Shown here piece by piece: positions 24,011 through 36,663 of a stretch of DNA of 64,000 nt (positions within the stretch are counted from its first letter, which is position 1; every line of letters begins with the position of its first letter). Under the pieces are notes generated by a model. That model searched no databases. It was not told where the DNA came from and saw only the letters and a program-made list of their open reading frames with translations. The stretch is from assembly GCA_951799425.1 (NCBI GenBank), contig OX637391.1:16396051-16460050 (forward strand). The letters are read 5' to 3'. Both the position numbers and the translations under genes were made by a program. This DNA comes from Ilex aquifolium (taxonomy: Eukaryota > Streptophyta > Magnoliopsida > Aquifoliales > Aquifoliaceae).

Positions 24011-25729
24011 ATTAATACATTACCTCACTTTGTGAAATTCATTGAAATACATCGATGGCAAGCCAGTAGTGATTGTGGAGGTGGTGCAATGGTGGTGGTG
24101 AAGTAGTGGGACCTTATTGTTGGGGGGTGATGTTGGTTGTGGTATTGTGATTTGATAGTGACGTGTTTTGATTACTTATTTACGGGTTAATGCGTGGTAA
24201 CTTTACTCACTAATGGAGTGGATATAAAATGGGGCGGATGTACATGAGATAAGCTTGATCACTTAATTGGATAGGTAGACAATGTGGTGGATTAGTACAT
24301 TAATTGGGGAGAATAGATGAGGTATACTTAGTAATTTATTGTTAAGAGATCAATTTCATCTTAATTTGTTTTCCCAAGAGGCATTAAGCTCTGTTGTAGC
24401 ACTCGACTATTCTTTTTGAGTACATGCAAACCCACTTGTCCCAAGTATGCTAGGTAATTATTATAGGGATAAATTCATAGATTGATCTCAAATGAAAACT
24501 CGAACTCAGGATTATAAATTTTGTAGAATGGGCTTTCCCTTGGGTTCTTGTATTGCTATTGAGAAGGCAGAAGATTGACATCTAAAGTATAATGCCCAAC
24601 TTTGATAATCAACTCCAGTGGAAAAGTGTCACTTGATCATTTCCATGTGCTTGAATTGTTGAAGGGAATATATTATTATCACTATGGTCACCATTTTAAG
24701 GATTTGAAGAGGTGGGATGGCTGAACAAACTTCTGAAGTCATTCTATGATGAGTATGTAATAGGGTATAGTGGGCACATTAACCATCTAAGTATCCATAT
24801 TAGGGATTGAAATCCTCTTCATTAAACTTCTTCTCAATTTCATTTAACGATAGATCATCCACCGGCTATAAATGAGGGACCCACTAATAAATGGTGGGTT
24901 CCATTCCATGTGTATTAATAGTAGATGTTGAGTAAAAGTATAATAGTTGACCTAGATTTAGGAGTTCTGGTTGACCCAAACAGTAGGGGTTAACAATGAA
25001 TATCTCAACTCAAAGTTATTATTCACTAATAAATGCTGGTGGTTGGCGTCATCATCTTGCATAGTGAATCTATGCCAGTGATTATTCACAGGAAATTAGT
25101 ATCAAGAAATTTTGTCAAGAGAACAAAGGTGTGATTTTGGAACTCTAATTTCCTTTATTGGTTTCTAATTCTCGAATACTATATTTGTTCCTCTAATACA
25201 GATTGCACCCAATCCTGTATGTAGGCACTTCTCAAAGCAACCCAAAAAAATGGGAAACTTCCCTTCCAAAAAAGAAGGATCCAACCAAAGGCTTCCAAGA
25301 AATATTTTAAATGTATCAGCATGAACAATCTCATAAAACTGGTAAGAAGGATCAAAAGAAAGTATATAATAAAGAAAAACAGATAGAATTAAGAAAACAC
25401 CACCTGGGCTAACACTTGTAAATGAAGTAAGTAGTGGATGCTACTCCAAACTAGCAATGAACTGTAAAGGGCTCACCTAAATGTCATCGACATAGTATAT
25501 TTTAATAAGCTCCAGATTATACTAATTAAAAACAGAGAGATGGAGATGAAAATTCCATTTACAAAATTCAAATGAGAGTTACTTTTGAGACATATCGTGA
25601 TTTTATTGAAGTAAACAGGCAAGGTTAATGAGGGTCATGTAAAGTTTTCTCTTTCGTTCTTTCAGTAAACGAGAGGAAAAAGGCAAGAAAACAAAGATAT
25701 ATTTTTCTAGCTTAAGGTGCTTTAAATTG
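24011..25729. other. Intergenic, no gene recognised
   Basis: No supported gene. A short GGT-rich stretch lies at 24070-24125. Confidence 0.5.
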
Positions 25730-26787
25730 TTCATTAGTAATGCACTGAAAAGTAACATCAAGGTGAGAACAAAATGTCCTCTTGGATAGATTATTTTCAT
25801 CACACAGGAAAGTTTCTCTTCGTTTAATACACATCATGTAATAGGGAGACACCACTTATCTAAAAGAGCTAAATGCAATTCAAGTGAACTCCTATAAATA
25901 ATGTTGATGTTGGGAATTTCTCAAAAAACCTAACCCCAACAAATCAAATTAAATGAGATCCATATGAAATATTACTCAAACAAACAGAAATTAAATTTAC
26001 ACGAAACAAAGGGTGAAATAAAATCCAACTATTTCCAACTATTTACATGCAATGATAACAATCACATAACTGAAGCCACTACAAGGGATTATAGAACAGA
26101 GATGCCATGTACTTGGAAAAATTAGAGGAACATGCCATAAAAGGGAGGACAACTAGCAGGGCAAACTACCCTCTATTTTTTACTCTTTGGTGACAAGTAT
26201 GAGAACAATTAATTTCATGTAGATCCTACTTCAACTTGTTAGGTCTGACACTGTTCACATTGTTGGAAGTTGGATTTATCGAATCTTCCAAACTTTCTCG
26301 GTCTTTTTATCAATGTTTTCAGAAAACATTCCAATAGAACTGACATTATTTGTCTATAATTTTCAGCAAATTGAACTGACCTCATAGTTCAACTTTTGAG
26401 TTGTATATTACGAAGGCACCAGTTGAAGGGGGCGATAGTTGATGTTTTTTCCCAGCTATTAACCCTATTTTTTATCTATACATATGGTAACTCACTCATA
26501 TCATTTTGAATGATCCAACATAGAGATGTGTTCTAGATGCTTCAAAGAGGCTCATTACCAGAATTGTCTAAAATTGAGAACTAATTATATGTGAGCAAAG
26601 GAAACAAAAGATTTCTTGAAGCTGCTTAATCAAAATCATTGAACACACAGTTCACATATCAACTATTACAACAAAGATGCAGTGCAACAGGAGTCAGGAG
26701 GCATGCCATCTGAAATCTTCTGTCACATGACTATCGGATGGCAAGCTTACATTGGCAAATTTAAAAGCAGAAAGGTTTAAACAAACC

Positions 26788-28149
26788 TTAGACATAAGAA
26801 AGCAGCAGTTCGAAGTAGATAATGATATACACTGAAAGGGAGAACACAGCAAACACATGCTGCCAGAAGAGGAGTGCTGATGCTTCGCTAACCGCATAAC
26901 CTCTCAAGCTAGCAACTGCTCCCAACAATATGGCGCTTGGTGTTGTGTATTGCAACAAAAGCACGAACCGATACATTTGATCCCCATGGATCAAAAAGTT
27001 CAGTCTATCAGCCAAACAAACCACCCCTATTCCAATCAAAGGAAGTATCAGAAGTCTTGCAATGATGATGCCAATTGTAGTCCGAAGCCCGAGTCTAGAT
27101 TCATTGGGACCCTCAGCAAGCATTCCTCCAAGAATTAGCATTACTGAAGGCACCATTGCTCCAGCCACAATGTCTAAACTATCGGTGATAAATGAAAGTG
27201 GTGCATCATCGCCATAAACAACACTTTTGAGGAAAGGAACCATTCCAATAACGATGGCCAACAGGGTAGCAAATGTGAGAGGCTGAAGGATATGAAGGAT
27301 AGGCGTTTTCTCAGCAACAATTCGTATCTTTCTAACCATCCTGGGCTCTGCCAAGCACCTAATAGATTTGGGACTCCTTGGACCTCCCTCTTCCAGTGAA
27401 TCAGGGTCGGGGTTAGAACTTTGTGAAATGCTAGAGACACTAGTAAAGACCCTTGCAATAATTGGCGTCTTGCAATGCTCAGTTTCTTTATCTTCCATTC
27501 CAGGCCATTCAGCTTCCACAAGAAGTGGCCTACTGAGATTGTCTACCGATAATTGTTCCTGAATCTCAAAACCTTCCTCCTCCTCAACCACCTCGTAATA
27601 CTCTAACGGGGGCTCCATCATGTGATAAACAAGGGTATAAACAAGAAGTACAGCAACCCATTGGGCAAAAGAAACATAAGCAATACCAGTCCTATGGCAT
27701 TCTGGACCAAAAGGATTATCTGTGCTATGGCACACGGACCCAACAATAGCTAGGGGCAGATTGCCGGTGTTACCAAGGGCCGTCACAATTACAGTGAACC
27801 TAATGAATTCAGGAGGTGGTCGGCATATTAGTGCGACCAAGAACCCCAACACACAACCAATAGCAGTACTGAGGATCACGTTTACGGGTATGAACCACCA
27901 ATCGATGAAATTTTGTAGAGTAATGGATTCACCGAGGTGAATGAAGATTGTACAAGGCAAGAATAGAGCGAAAACAAGCTTGCTAAGAAGCTTAAAAGTG
28001 GCTCTCGGGACAATTTGGGTTTTGGGGTGGGCAAGAATCAGACCAATGACAGTGAGAGAGAGGAGTTTCAACAATGGTAGAACAGCACTTAGAAGATTTT
28101 CCTTTCCAGAATTCACACTTCCTATACTCATGGAAGAGAGGAATTCCAT
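26788..28149 (-). CDS. PILS: PIN-LIKES (PILS) auxin transport facilitator, copy 1
   Basis: Encodes 453 residues of the auxin efflux carrier-like family. PILS proteins sit in the ER membrane and limit nuclear auxin signalling by intracellular auxin accumulation (known for the family). About five hydrophobic segments lie in residues 20-178, including LLKLLSLTVIGLILAHPK and the motif GNTGNLPLA (126-134). A hydrophilic loop follows (about 179-285, acidic EVVEEEEG then WPGMEDKETEHCKT), then five more segments (286-450) with AMVPSVMLILGGML. Length and loop fit the PILS2/PILS6 type. The coding region is one exon. The start is ATG 28149, because the frame further upstream begins with a non-ATG codon and copy 2 gives the same 453 residues from the equivalent ATG. 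About 26 residues differ from copy 2. The promoter is interrupted by two transposons. Confidence 0.93.
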   Translation of the reverse strand: MEFLSSMSIGSVNSGKENLLSAVLPLLKLLSLTVIGLILAHPKTQIVPRATFKLLSKLVFALFLPCTIFIHLGESITLQNFIDWWFIPVNVILSTAIGCVLGFLVALICRPPPEFIRFTVIVTALGNTGNLPLAIVGSVCHSTDNPFGPECHRTGIAYVSFAQWVAVLLVYTLVYHMMEPPLEYYEVVEEEEGFEIQEQLSVDNLSRPLLVEAEWPGMEDKETEHCKTPIIARVFTSVSSISQSSNPDPDSLEEGGPRSPKSIRCLAEPRMVRKIRIVAEKTPILHILQPLTFATLLAIVIGMVPFLKSVVYGDDAPLSFITDSLDIVAGAMVPSVMLILGGMLAEGPNESRLGLRTTIGIIIARLLILPLIGIGVVCLADRLNFLIHGDQMYRFVLLLQYTTPSAILLGAVASLRGYAVSEASALLFWQHVFAVFSLSVYIIIYFELLLSYV

Positions 28150-28198
28150 GATCAAAGAGGAAACCACAGAATACTTGTAGGAATTTGACAAACCAATT

Positions 28199-28597
28199 CT
28201 AAGCCCAAGAAATTGAAATCTTAGTTCAAGCTTTACACTTTAGAACATGGGTTTTTACAGAAATTCAAATATTACAGAACTAAAGCAACAAAATCAAATT
28301 AGGAATACATTATTAGACTTGCGCCAGGGGAACTAATTCGATCCTAAAATGGAATAGTGTTAATCTTTCACCAAATCACTCTTAAAACATACGGCCTGGC
28401 CTGGTAATTGGTTTTCTTTGACGACAGAGTAGTTAGATACACACATAACAAACTTGTTGGAAACCAAGAAATACCCAGAACTAGAAACGAAAATCATTCA
28501 ACAACCCAAAATTTACAAGCTACTACAACATTTTTTACAGGATTCATGCATATAATACACACAACATAGCAACATAACTGAAAGGAAACTTTCTTAC
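28199..28597 (-). other. Intron in the 5' UTR of PILS copy 1
   Basis: Donor ATTTAG|GTAAGAAAG at 28597 and acceptor CTTGGGCTTAG| at 28199 give a 399-nt intron. Copy 2 has both sites at the same 399-nt spacing, supporting a conserved leader intron. Confidence 0.75.
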
Positions 28598-28635
28598 CTA
28601 AATTTCTTAAATAAGAGGTAAATATAAGGATCCGC

Positions 28636-28677
<42 letters not shown>

Positions 28678-28745
28678 CTGGGAGATTCGCAGAGGATAAC
28701 TAAGAGATGTTTTATTAAGTCAATAATGGTTGATACAATTATTTT
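28598..28745 (-). promoter_or_regulatory. Leader and surviving proximal promoter of PILS copy 1
   Basis: On the minus strand: a CCATTATTGACTTAATAAAAC block shared with copy 2, then a (CT)n tract (28638-28674 on the plus strand) and the donor exon. CT-rich leaders are common at plant promoters. Homology to copy 2 is broken at 28745 by a MULE, leaving only about 70 bp between the tract and the insertion. Confidence 0.55.
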
Positions 28746-29092
28746 GTGAAAATCGGGAGTGAGTCCCCTAGATGTACTTGTTTGGAGATGAGTCCGGCAA
28801 GGAAACTTATAAGGGACTAAGTCCATGTTTAAAATTATATATAATGATTTAAGTCCACTTTTTTTTTTTATCTAAAAAATGCTCTTCTTTGAAAAGAAGT
28901 TAAATTAATTTCCTATTTTGGAAATTATTATCCCTTAATTCAAGATCAATTAAAATATGCCAATAAAATCTTCATCATAAATTTAAAATTCAAATTCAAA
29001 ACTCTCTATATATATATCAAATTCAAAGCTCTCTCTATATATATCAAATTCAAAGCTCTCTCTCTCTATATATATCAAATTCAAAGCTCTCC

Positions 29093-29135
<43 letters not shown>

Positions 29136-29179
29136 ATCTCCATCATAATTTAAAATTCAAATTCAAAGCTCTCCCTCTT

Positions 29180-29216
<37 letters not shown>

Positions 29217-30207
29217 CAAATTCAAAACTTTTTCTCTCTCTCTATATATATATATATGTACACTTGATTGTTATGAGATGATACAAGTATAGTGGTGGCG
29301 GTGGTGTAAAATAAAAATGAGCTATTGAAGTGGAACTTGAATGAGCTTTTGTGTAGTGGTGATGGTGGTGAGCGTTGTTGTGAAGGTGATGACAACGTGA
29401 TTGTTGGTGTTGCTCGGGAGGTGACGATGGTGCGATGGAGGTAGTGCTATGGTGAGGAAAGTGGTATATATATATCAAATTCATTTTACTATTTTTTTTT
29501 ATTATGTTACTGTTCATGTTACTACTTTTGTTGAGTATGTTACTGTTCATGTTACTATTATTTTGAGCATGTTACTGTTTTTCTTGAGCATGTTACTACT
29601 ATTATTTTACTAAATATTAATATTCAATGTTACTATTTGTTTTGTTTTTGAATATTACTATTTTTTGTGTTTGAATTTGAGAGAAATAATTATTATTAAG
29701 TATGTTACAATTTTTGTTAAGCATGTTACTATTTTTGTTGAACATGTTAATATTTTTGTTGAACATGTTACTGTTGTTATTTTTTAAAAATATTAATATT
29801 GAATCTTTCAATTTTTTTTTATGTTTAAATGTTACTATTTTTTTGTATCCAAATGATAACTTTTTTTGTATTTGAATGTTACTATTTTTTATTTTTAATG
29901 TTACTATATATATATATATACACCTAACTTATATATGGATATAGATAGATAAGGGAGAGGAAAAATTTTAATGTTAGTCAAACTCTTAACCTATATATGG
30001 ATATAGATAGATATGAGAGAGAAAAGATTTTAATGTTAGTCAAACTCCTAAAATTTAGGAGTTTTTAATTTTTAGTTTTATTTCACTTCTAAAGGGAAGG
30101 GATAGTATGGTAAAATTGACAAAAAACGGACTTCATAACAAATAAGTTTCCTTGACGGACTTAAGTCCAAACAAGTCCATATAGGGGGACCGACCTCCAA
30201 ATTTTCC
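28746..30207. mobile_element. Non-autonomous MULE, 1.46 kb, in the PILS copy 1 promoter
   Basis: Inverted repeats of about 80 bp: the left reads TGAAAATCGGGAGTGAGTCC and the right, complemented, GGAAAATTTGGAGGTCGGTC. Both go on through ACTTGTTTGGA and CAAGGAAACTTAT. The 9-bp target duplication AATTATTTT is perfect (28737-28745 and 30208-30216). PILS copy 2 has the uninterrupted site near 50377. The interior is (CT)n/(AT)n microsatellite (29060-29260) and GTTACTGTTCAT-type repeats. No transposase was found. Confidence 0.88.
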
Positions 30208-30231
30208 AATTATTTTTGCCAAAATATGGAC

Positions 30232-30558
30232 TTTGGACTTACTACAGTACCGCCCAAAAAAAATTTGGTATTATACTTTTAAAATTTACTATTTTAAATG
30301 GTATTTTTATAATCAAAAAATTTATTATTTTTGTGAGTATTTTTATCATATTTGTGGTAACTATTTTTATTACTTTTCTTCAGTACAAAAAAATTACTAT
30401 GTTTGTGAGTGATTTATTATATTTGTGAATATTTTTGTCACTGTTATGATAATTATTTTTATTATTTTTTTAGGTACCACGATATTGATAAAAATATATA
30501 CAAACATAATAAAAATAACTACAAATATGGAGGTATGGAATCGTAGCCAACTCCAAAC
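30232..30558. mobile_element. MULE-like MITE, 327 bp, family Y copy 1
   Basis: Ends are TTTGGACTTACTACAGTACC and the complement GTTTGGAGTTGGCTACGATT. Flanking 9-mers AATATGGAC (30223-30231) and AATATAGAC (30559-30567) differ at one base. PILS copy 2 shows the empty site (AATATAAAC). The interior is a degenerate TTTGTGGTAA/TTACTATTTTT repeat. Relatives lie at about 37575-38010 and 45600-45955. Confidence 0.75.
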
Positions 30559-30939
30559 AATATAGACATGATGGTTATTGAAGTTATAATAAATTGTTTT
30601 AAGTGAGAAATGTTTTTAGTGAGCAATAATCACAATGCATTATTTATCCAAATTATATGCTTAAATTATGTCCCAATAGATTAATGTTTGAAAAATAATT
30701 ACATCACAAGAAGGTGTATCACATTGGATTGTGAATCGATGCCTGAGTTTCAGAGTTTGGGTTCGCGGAGTAGAATACGGTATAGCCATTTTATTTTTCG
30801 GTATCATACATAAAGTTGTTTTGTTGCATATCTGGCCACTTGTAAAAGTGTAAAAGTGTAAAAGTGTAAAAGTAAGGCAACCAGCTTCACCTACAATTTT
30901 TTTACATTGTCTATATATACCAATTGAGGGCAAAATTAT

Positions 30940-31229
30940 AATATCAGTAAAAAATTTATAACAGTAATGGACAAAATTATAACATTAGTAAAAAAATTTA
31001 CAATAGTAGTAGACAAAATTATTACAATAATAAGCAAAATGACAACATCAATTGGAAAATTACAACATCAATTGGAAAATTACAACAACAATGAAAAATT
31101 TACAACAATAGTGAGCAGAATTACAACATCAGTGAAAAATTTATAATGATAGCGGGCAAAATTACAACATTAGTGAAAAGTTTATAAATGTAATGGGTAA
31201 AATTACTAAAATTGTGGTCAAACTTTAAC
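30940..31229. repeat. Degenerate short tandem repeat, AATTACAACATCAGT type
   Basis: Units of about 30 bp resembling AAAATTACAACATCAGTG, grading into the 423-bp repeat. Upstream, at 30840-30873, is a four-unit TGTAAAAG run. Confidence 0.7.
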
Positions 31230-32690
31230 CACTATGGTGGTAAAAGTATGATCGACACTTTTAACCATATTTGTTGCAATTACGACACTAGTGCATCCCA
31301 CTAATGTCTTATATTTACCTTTAAATTTGTATTATTATTCATGGTTATCATAATATTAACCAAAATGAAAGTTAACTTGACTTATATACTAGTAAATTTA
31401 TCCACAATCATTCTAACTTAACTCTAAACTGTAGTAAATTTACCCTTGATCATCGTAAATTTACTCATAGATGTCGTAAATATTACTAAACCAATCGTAA
31501 ATGGCCCTCCAAAATTGTAAATATTTGAACAAATCTAGTACGTTTACCCATAACAGTAGTAAATTTGCTCTTAATTGTGGTAAATTTCCTACGGTTCTAG
31601 TAAATCTTATCACACCAGTGATAATAGTATCATTCATGATATTAAAGCTAACCAATATAGTGCTAAAAGTATGATTGACACATAGTAAATACATTTGTCG
31701 TAAATACAACACTAGCACATTCCACCAATGTCGTATATTTACCTTTAAATTTGTATTATTATCCACAGTTATCGTAATATTAATCAAAATGAAAGTAAAC
31801 TTGGCCTATATACTAGTAAATTTATCCACAATCGTTCTAACTTAATCCTAAATTATAGTAAATTTACCCTTGATGATCGTAAACTTACCCACAGATATCG
31901 TAAATATTACCAAAACAATCGTAAATGTTTCTCTAAACTTGTAAATATGTCCACAAAACTGATACGCTTACCCTCAACAAGAGTAAGTTTGCCCATAACT
32001 GTAGTAAATTTCTCATAGTTCTAGTAAATATTATCACAACAGTAGTAATATTATCCTTAATAATATTAAAGCTAACCAATATGGTCATAAAATTTTTATT
32101 GACAACTTTAAATACATTTGTCGTAAATACGACATTAGTGCATCTCATCGATGTCGTATATTTACCTTTAAATTTGTATTATTGTCCACCGTTATCTTAA
32201 TTTTAACCGAAATGAAAGTAAACTTGACCTATATACTAGTAACTTCATTCATAATGATTTTAACTTAACCCTAAACTGTAATAAATTTATCCTTGATCAT
32301 CATAAACTTACCCACAAATGTCATAAATATAACCAAAACAGTCGTAAATAGTCCTCCAAACTTGTAAATATGTCCACAAATTTGGTACACTTATCCACAA
32401 CAGTGGTAAATTTGTCCTTAATTGTGGTAAATTTTCCACAGTTCTAGTAAATCTTATCACACCAATGAAAATATTATCCTTAATGATATTAAAGCTTACC
32501 AATATGGTGGTAAAATTATTATTGATAACTTTAAATACATTTATCGTAAATATGAAAGTAGTGCATCTCGCCAATGTCGTATATTTACCTTTAAATTTGT
32601 ATTATTATCCATGGTTACTGTAATATTAATCAAAATGAAAGTAAACTTGACCTATATATTAGTAACCTTATGAGTAAATTACATTGACAT
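31230..32690. repeat. 423-bp tandem repeat, about 3.4 copies
   Basis: The landmark TTAAATTTGTATTATTATCC begins at 31321 (variant), 31744, 32168 (variant) and 32591, giving periods of 423, 424 and 423 bp. Each unit is itself built of GTAGTAAATTTACC-like submotifs. The similar minus-strand frames in successive units are shadows of the repeat, not genes. Confidence 0.9.
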
Positions 32691-33319
32691 TCCCTATAGA
32701 TTGGTCTAATTACAAAGACACACCCTCAGTTTTCTAAAATTATATTGACCCTATCAGGTCTTGTCCCATAACAAATATAACAAAAAATATAATTTTCTAT
32801 AATTATCCTTAGCATACATCATTTTTTACTTATCATTCTCTCATATATTTAAATACTAATAAATGGGCCATTTTTGGGTTATACCCGTTAAACCCAACAA
32901 AAGCTCGATTGACTCAACATAGGCAAAATTGGGACTTTAAAAGCTCAGTAGAAGCTCGATTGGGATTTACAAGCCCTCAACTAGCCCAAATTGAGTCTAA
33001 TTGACCCAGCATAGGCAAAATTGGGACTTTCAAGCCCTTCACTTACTGCGAATTGAATCAATGTTCCAACAAAGTGGCAATTGCCGAAAAACAATGTCCT
33101 TTACAAGATTAAGATTCTTCCAAAAGATAGGGGACAAGGGAAGGTGCAAAGTAAACACAGTACTCAAAGTATTCAAAGCTGTACAAATTTACAATTTTTT
33201 TGACAAAAAAAGAGTAGGAAGAAAGATTTCTGGCACTTTCCTGCTGATCAGTCAGACCCCTGCAGACGCTTCTTTGCTGAAGGAGACCCCTGCTCCTAGC
33301 TTCGCTTCCCCAAGGCAAC

Positions 33320-34290
33320 AGCTATAACCATTGGCTCCGCAGCAGGTTCTGCATCATCATCATCCTCCGAAGCTATCTCCAATCCCACATCATCATAAGG
33401 GATCACCTCCGTAATGGCCAAAGAAGGGCTAAGGCCTAGGAAGGCAAGCCTCTCAGAGTAATTAAACTCCTGAGAGGTCTGGAACCCCCTTTAGCAGCCC
33501 GAGCAATCCTTGCCCATCCATGTGGACTCAAGGGAGGCCTCTCCTTTGTAAAATACAAACATGTAGGAGTTATAAAGGGACAACAAGGCAAGAACATATG
33601 ACAGAAAATGGAAACAAGGCTTGCTTGCATTATTAGGAGGGGAACCCTGAACCAACTCCTATAGCCCCCTTGAACTCCCAGCTCGCTTGAGATGAGGAAG
33701 AATATCCCTTCCTAGCCAGGACGAGGATGGAGAAGCTCATAGACGAGTTCCGGCATATCCTCCCTTTGGAGGAACTGATAGAAGCCATGGTCATCAGGAG
33801 CCAGACGGAAGAGGTTGGTTAACTCATCCATTGTTGGAGAATGACTTAACCTAGCCAGGTATCAGACGACCATTACTCCGACAATTATGCTCCACCCTCT
33901 CCATGGAGATACGAGTGGGACATAGGCTAAAGAAGTGTAGAACAACCCTCATAAAAGGAGAGAAGGGGAGCCGAAGACCGGCTTCAAAGAAGTAATCCCG
34001 AGTAGGGAACACCGTATTGCATAGTGAGTCGAGTGTGGGAACCCGAAGTTGGATCCCAACAAGGAACCCATAGAGCTTTCGAACAGTCAGCAAGTTTGCT
34101 ACTGTCATAATGTTGGGGACTAGCAAGTCAGCCCAAGCAAGTTCCATGAATAGTGTAGCACATCTCCTAAAGGTTCTTACTTGATGTTGAGCATCCATGA
34201 AGAAAGAGTAGGAAGGAACGTTTGAAGGAAAAATGATGAGGAGAACAAAGTTTCGAAGGCTTAAATTGGAGCTGCACACTTATTCCTTCT
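33320..34290 (-). pseudogene. Tat-type accessory ORF remnant, second copy (Transposase_28-like)
   Basis: Minus-strand remnant with residues typical of the 'putative gypsy type transposon' domain (Pfam Transposase_28): DYFFEAGLRLPFSPFMR, then FFSLCPT. Downstream in shifting frames are ERPPLSPHGW and an acidic end near 33320 (SEDDDDAEPAAEPM). Several frameshifts and stops break it. It resembles copy A (34449-36663) but lacks the coiled coil. The function of such antisense accessory ORFs in plant gypsy elements is unknown. Confidence 0.55.
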
Positions 34291-34448
34291 GACTAGGAAA
34301 CCCACCCCAGTCAGAAAGTTTTCTTTGGACCACATTGGCAATTAGCTCACTCAAGATTAAAGTTAAAAAAAATAAAATAATAAAAGATCAAAGCCAAAAT
34401 TCTTCTATTAATATCTAGGAGACTACAGTGGAGAGAAAAGAAAAAGTA

Positions 34449-36663
34449 TTAAGTGGAACCCCCTTGGGGCAAAGCAGGAACAGTAACAACAGCTTCTGAT
34501 GGACCCAATGCCACTCCAACAGCTTCCTTAGTCCCATCAAAAGGGTCGCTGGCATTAACCAAGGATAACTCTTCTTATCCCGTTGGGATTAGGCTATTTA
34601 TCTCTTCGCCATCACCCATTTCTTTGTTGTCTCCAGGTTGAAAAAAAGAAAAATACAATTCAGGAAATTTTTGCTTGACCTGTTTCCAAAAGTCTTCAAA
34701 CCCATCAATATAGTACTCCAACATCTTATCTTTGAATTCTATAGAATCTTGATATGCAGACAAGGCCAGAGCTCTAGCAATTTTTAGCTTAGCCTCTTTC
34801 TGCCCAGCTGAGGTTGAGAGCTCCGAGACCTTCCGAGAAAGGATCTCTTTCTCATTTTCCAAGTCCTTGTTCCTCACAGAGAGCTAAGATAGCTCCACCA
34901 TTACCCCATTCAGCCGAGATTGTAGATCACTGTTGATCTTGACAACCTTGTCCTTATCTTTCTCAATTGAGGAAAGGCAACTGGAAGTCTTTTCAGCAAC
35001 CTCCATGAAGAGAGAAGCATCCCTACAAGAAGAGGCCAGCTCCACCTCATTTGCTTCAAGCTGGGAGCGAAGGGATTGAATTTCCTTTGCAGAAAAATTC
35101 CTCTCACTTAGCGTAGAATAGGAGAGGCTTATGGTCAAAATGGCGAACTGGAAAAAGGAAGAGGAGATTAGATGCCGAAAAGTCGGAAAGAGCAAATTTA
35201 GAGGAATTGAAGGTTTACCTATCCAACAATGAGGGTTAGATTCTTGGTGACTCAAATGGTCCCAAATCAATAGTGGCTTACAGTTCAAATTTATGAAGGA
35301 ATTGATGAAGCTGGGCCATGGCCTTCTCCACATTGTCCCACATGGCTTGGGGAATAGCTGTTGGATGAGGAGAAAGGGGCAATGAGGTGCACTTTTTCTC
35401 CTCGATGGTCCTAGGAGCTAAACCCTTCCCCTTGTCCATTGGATGGATAATGGGAACCTTCTTGTCAAGAAGGGATAACCTAGCTAACCCAACAACAACA
35501 ACTTGGGAAGAGCCATCCAGGAGGTGACCTCAGTGTTTCGAAAAGATGCTGGAGAAACGTCGGAGATCAGAAACATATCTTTCACTCGAGGGAAAGACAT
35601 CCTCGGCTACTTGTGAGAAAGGGGGTAGTTTCTGATGTCCTCCTGGTAGCAAAAACTTGGAGGACCTTCTAGTTAATAACCTTTGGTGCCATTGCTAAAG
35701 AATCACTCAAGATTAAAACAAGCCAACAATAGAAGACCAGGCAAACCAAGGAAATCTGTACCTTTTGAAGGAGGGGTTACAACAGGTAATCCCACAGGGC
35801 CACCAAGAGGAGGCCCTAGAAGACACTTAGAGAGAGCTTAGTAAGTCACAAGATCAGGGAAGTTCTTGGTAGGGTAATCAAGCGCCAACTTAATTCACGC
35901 TCTTGAATCAAAAGATAGGGGGTTTGGCTTGCTTACAAAGAAGGGTATATGAGAACCTAAATGGGACACATAAAATAGCTACCAAAGAAATTACCTACTA
36001 AAAAGTGGGGTAGGAGTTCCCCAAATACGAGGGACTCGAAAAAAGTTTCGGAGGGCCCAAATTCCTAGCCAGGGCTAGAAACAAAGAAAAGTTTATCTTT
36101 TCATTCCTTTACATTGGAGGAGAAGCCTGTAAGTAGAGAAGGACCCTCTCTCTTCTAAAAATAAAACTACCCCAAGACTTGCCCCGAGCAAGGGGTGAGT
36201 TTATAGCCGTGTAGCATCTCGGCAAAGGAGGGTTGCACACTAATGCCATTCGCCTTGGCCTAGAGAATGCCCATACCAATAAAAAAACCCCAACTATTAG
36301 GAGTTAATTGGGCAGGAGCAAGGTTCAAGAGATAAAAACCTTTCTAATATAGTTAGGGAATGGAAAACGGAGTCCTGCTTCAAAGGTGGACTCGTAGAAG
36401 CAAACTTCCTCCTGGAAAAAGGAGCTAGTGGTTCCATTAGAATAAGAGACCGGTAGGCGCACAGAGCTTGGAATTGAGTATCAAGCTCTATGCTCTTCAA
36501 GGGAGCCCTCACTTAGACAGCTAAATATGTTCTTAGCCTCGCTAATCCTCAAGGTTGAGGACCCAACCTCTTGAATAGAGTCAGAGTCTTCTTTGTTGGT
36601 AGTATTAGCTTGAGCCACAAGTGCCAAAACGATCTCAGAAGAAGTATGATCAGAGTCGATGGC
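34449..36663 (-). pseudogene. Tat-type accessory ORF remnant, copy A (Transposase_28-like plus coiled coil)
   Basis: Starts at ATG 36663 (MAIDSDHTSSEIV) and, after frame changes, shows YESTFEAGLRFPFP near 36400, the signature of the Transposase_28-like N-terminal domain. A long coiled-coil region (about 35115-34660; AKEIQSLRSQLEANEVELA and NEKEILSRKVSEL) leads to YYIDGFEDFWKQVKQKFPEL, then a stop at 34575, and the tail ends near 34449. Proteins of this type are encoded antisense between pol and the 3' LTR of Tat-lineage gypsy elements, and an LTR-like segment does follow on the plus strand. Multiple stops and frameshifts make it a pseudogene. Confidence 0.6.

Noticed and set aside
27174-27521. 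Frames antisense or out of frame within the PILS coding regions
   Set aside because: They mirror each other in both copies only because the coding strand is conserved.
28638-28674. (GA)n tract as a mere random microsatellite
   Set aside because: It is kept at the same leader position in both PILS copies, so it was treated as part of the promoter/leader region.
31461-32574. Three similar minus-strand frames resembling a protein family
   Set aside because: They recur every 423 bp because of the tandem repeat; similarity is due to DNA repetition, not selection.
30840-32690. CRISPR-like array
   Set aside because: The repeats are degenerate, lack unique spacers of fixed length, and lie in plant nuclear DNA.
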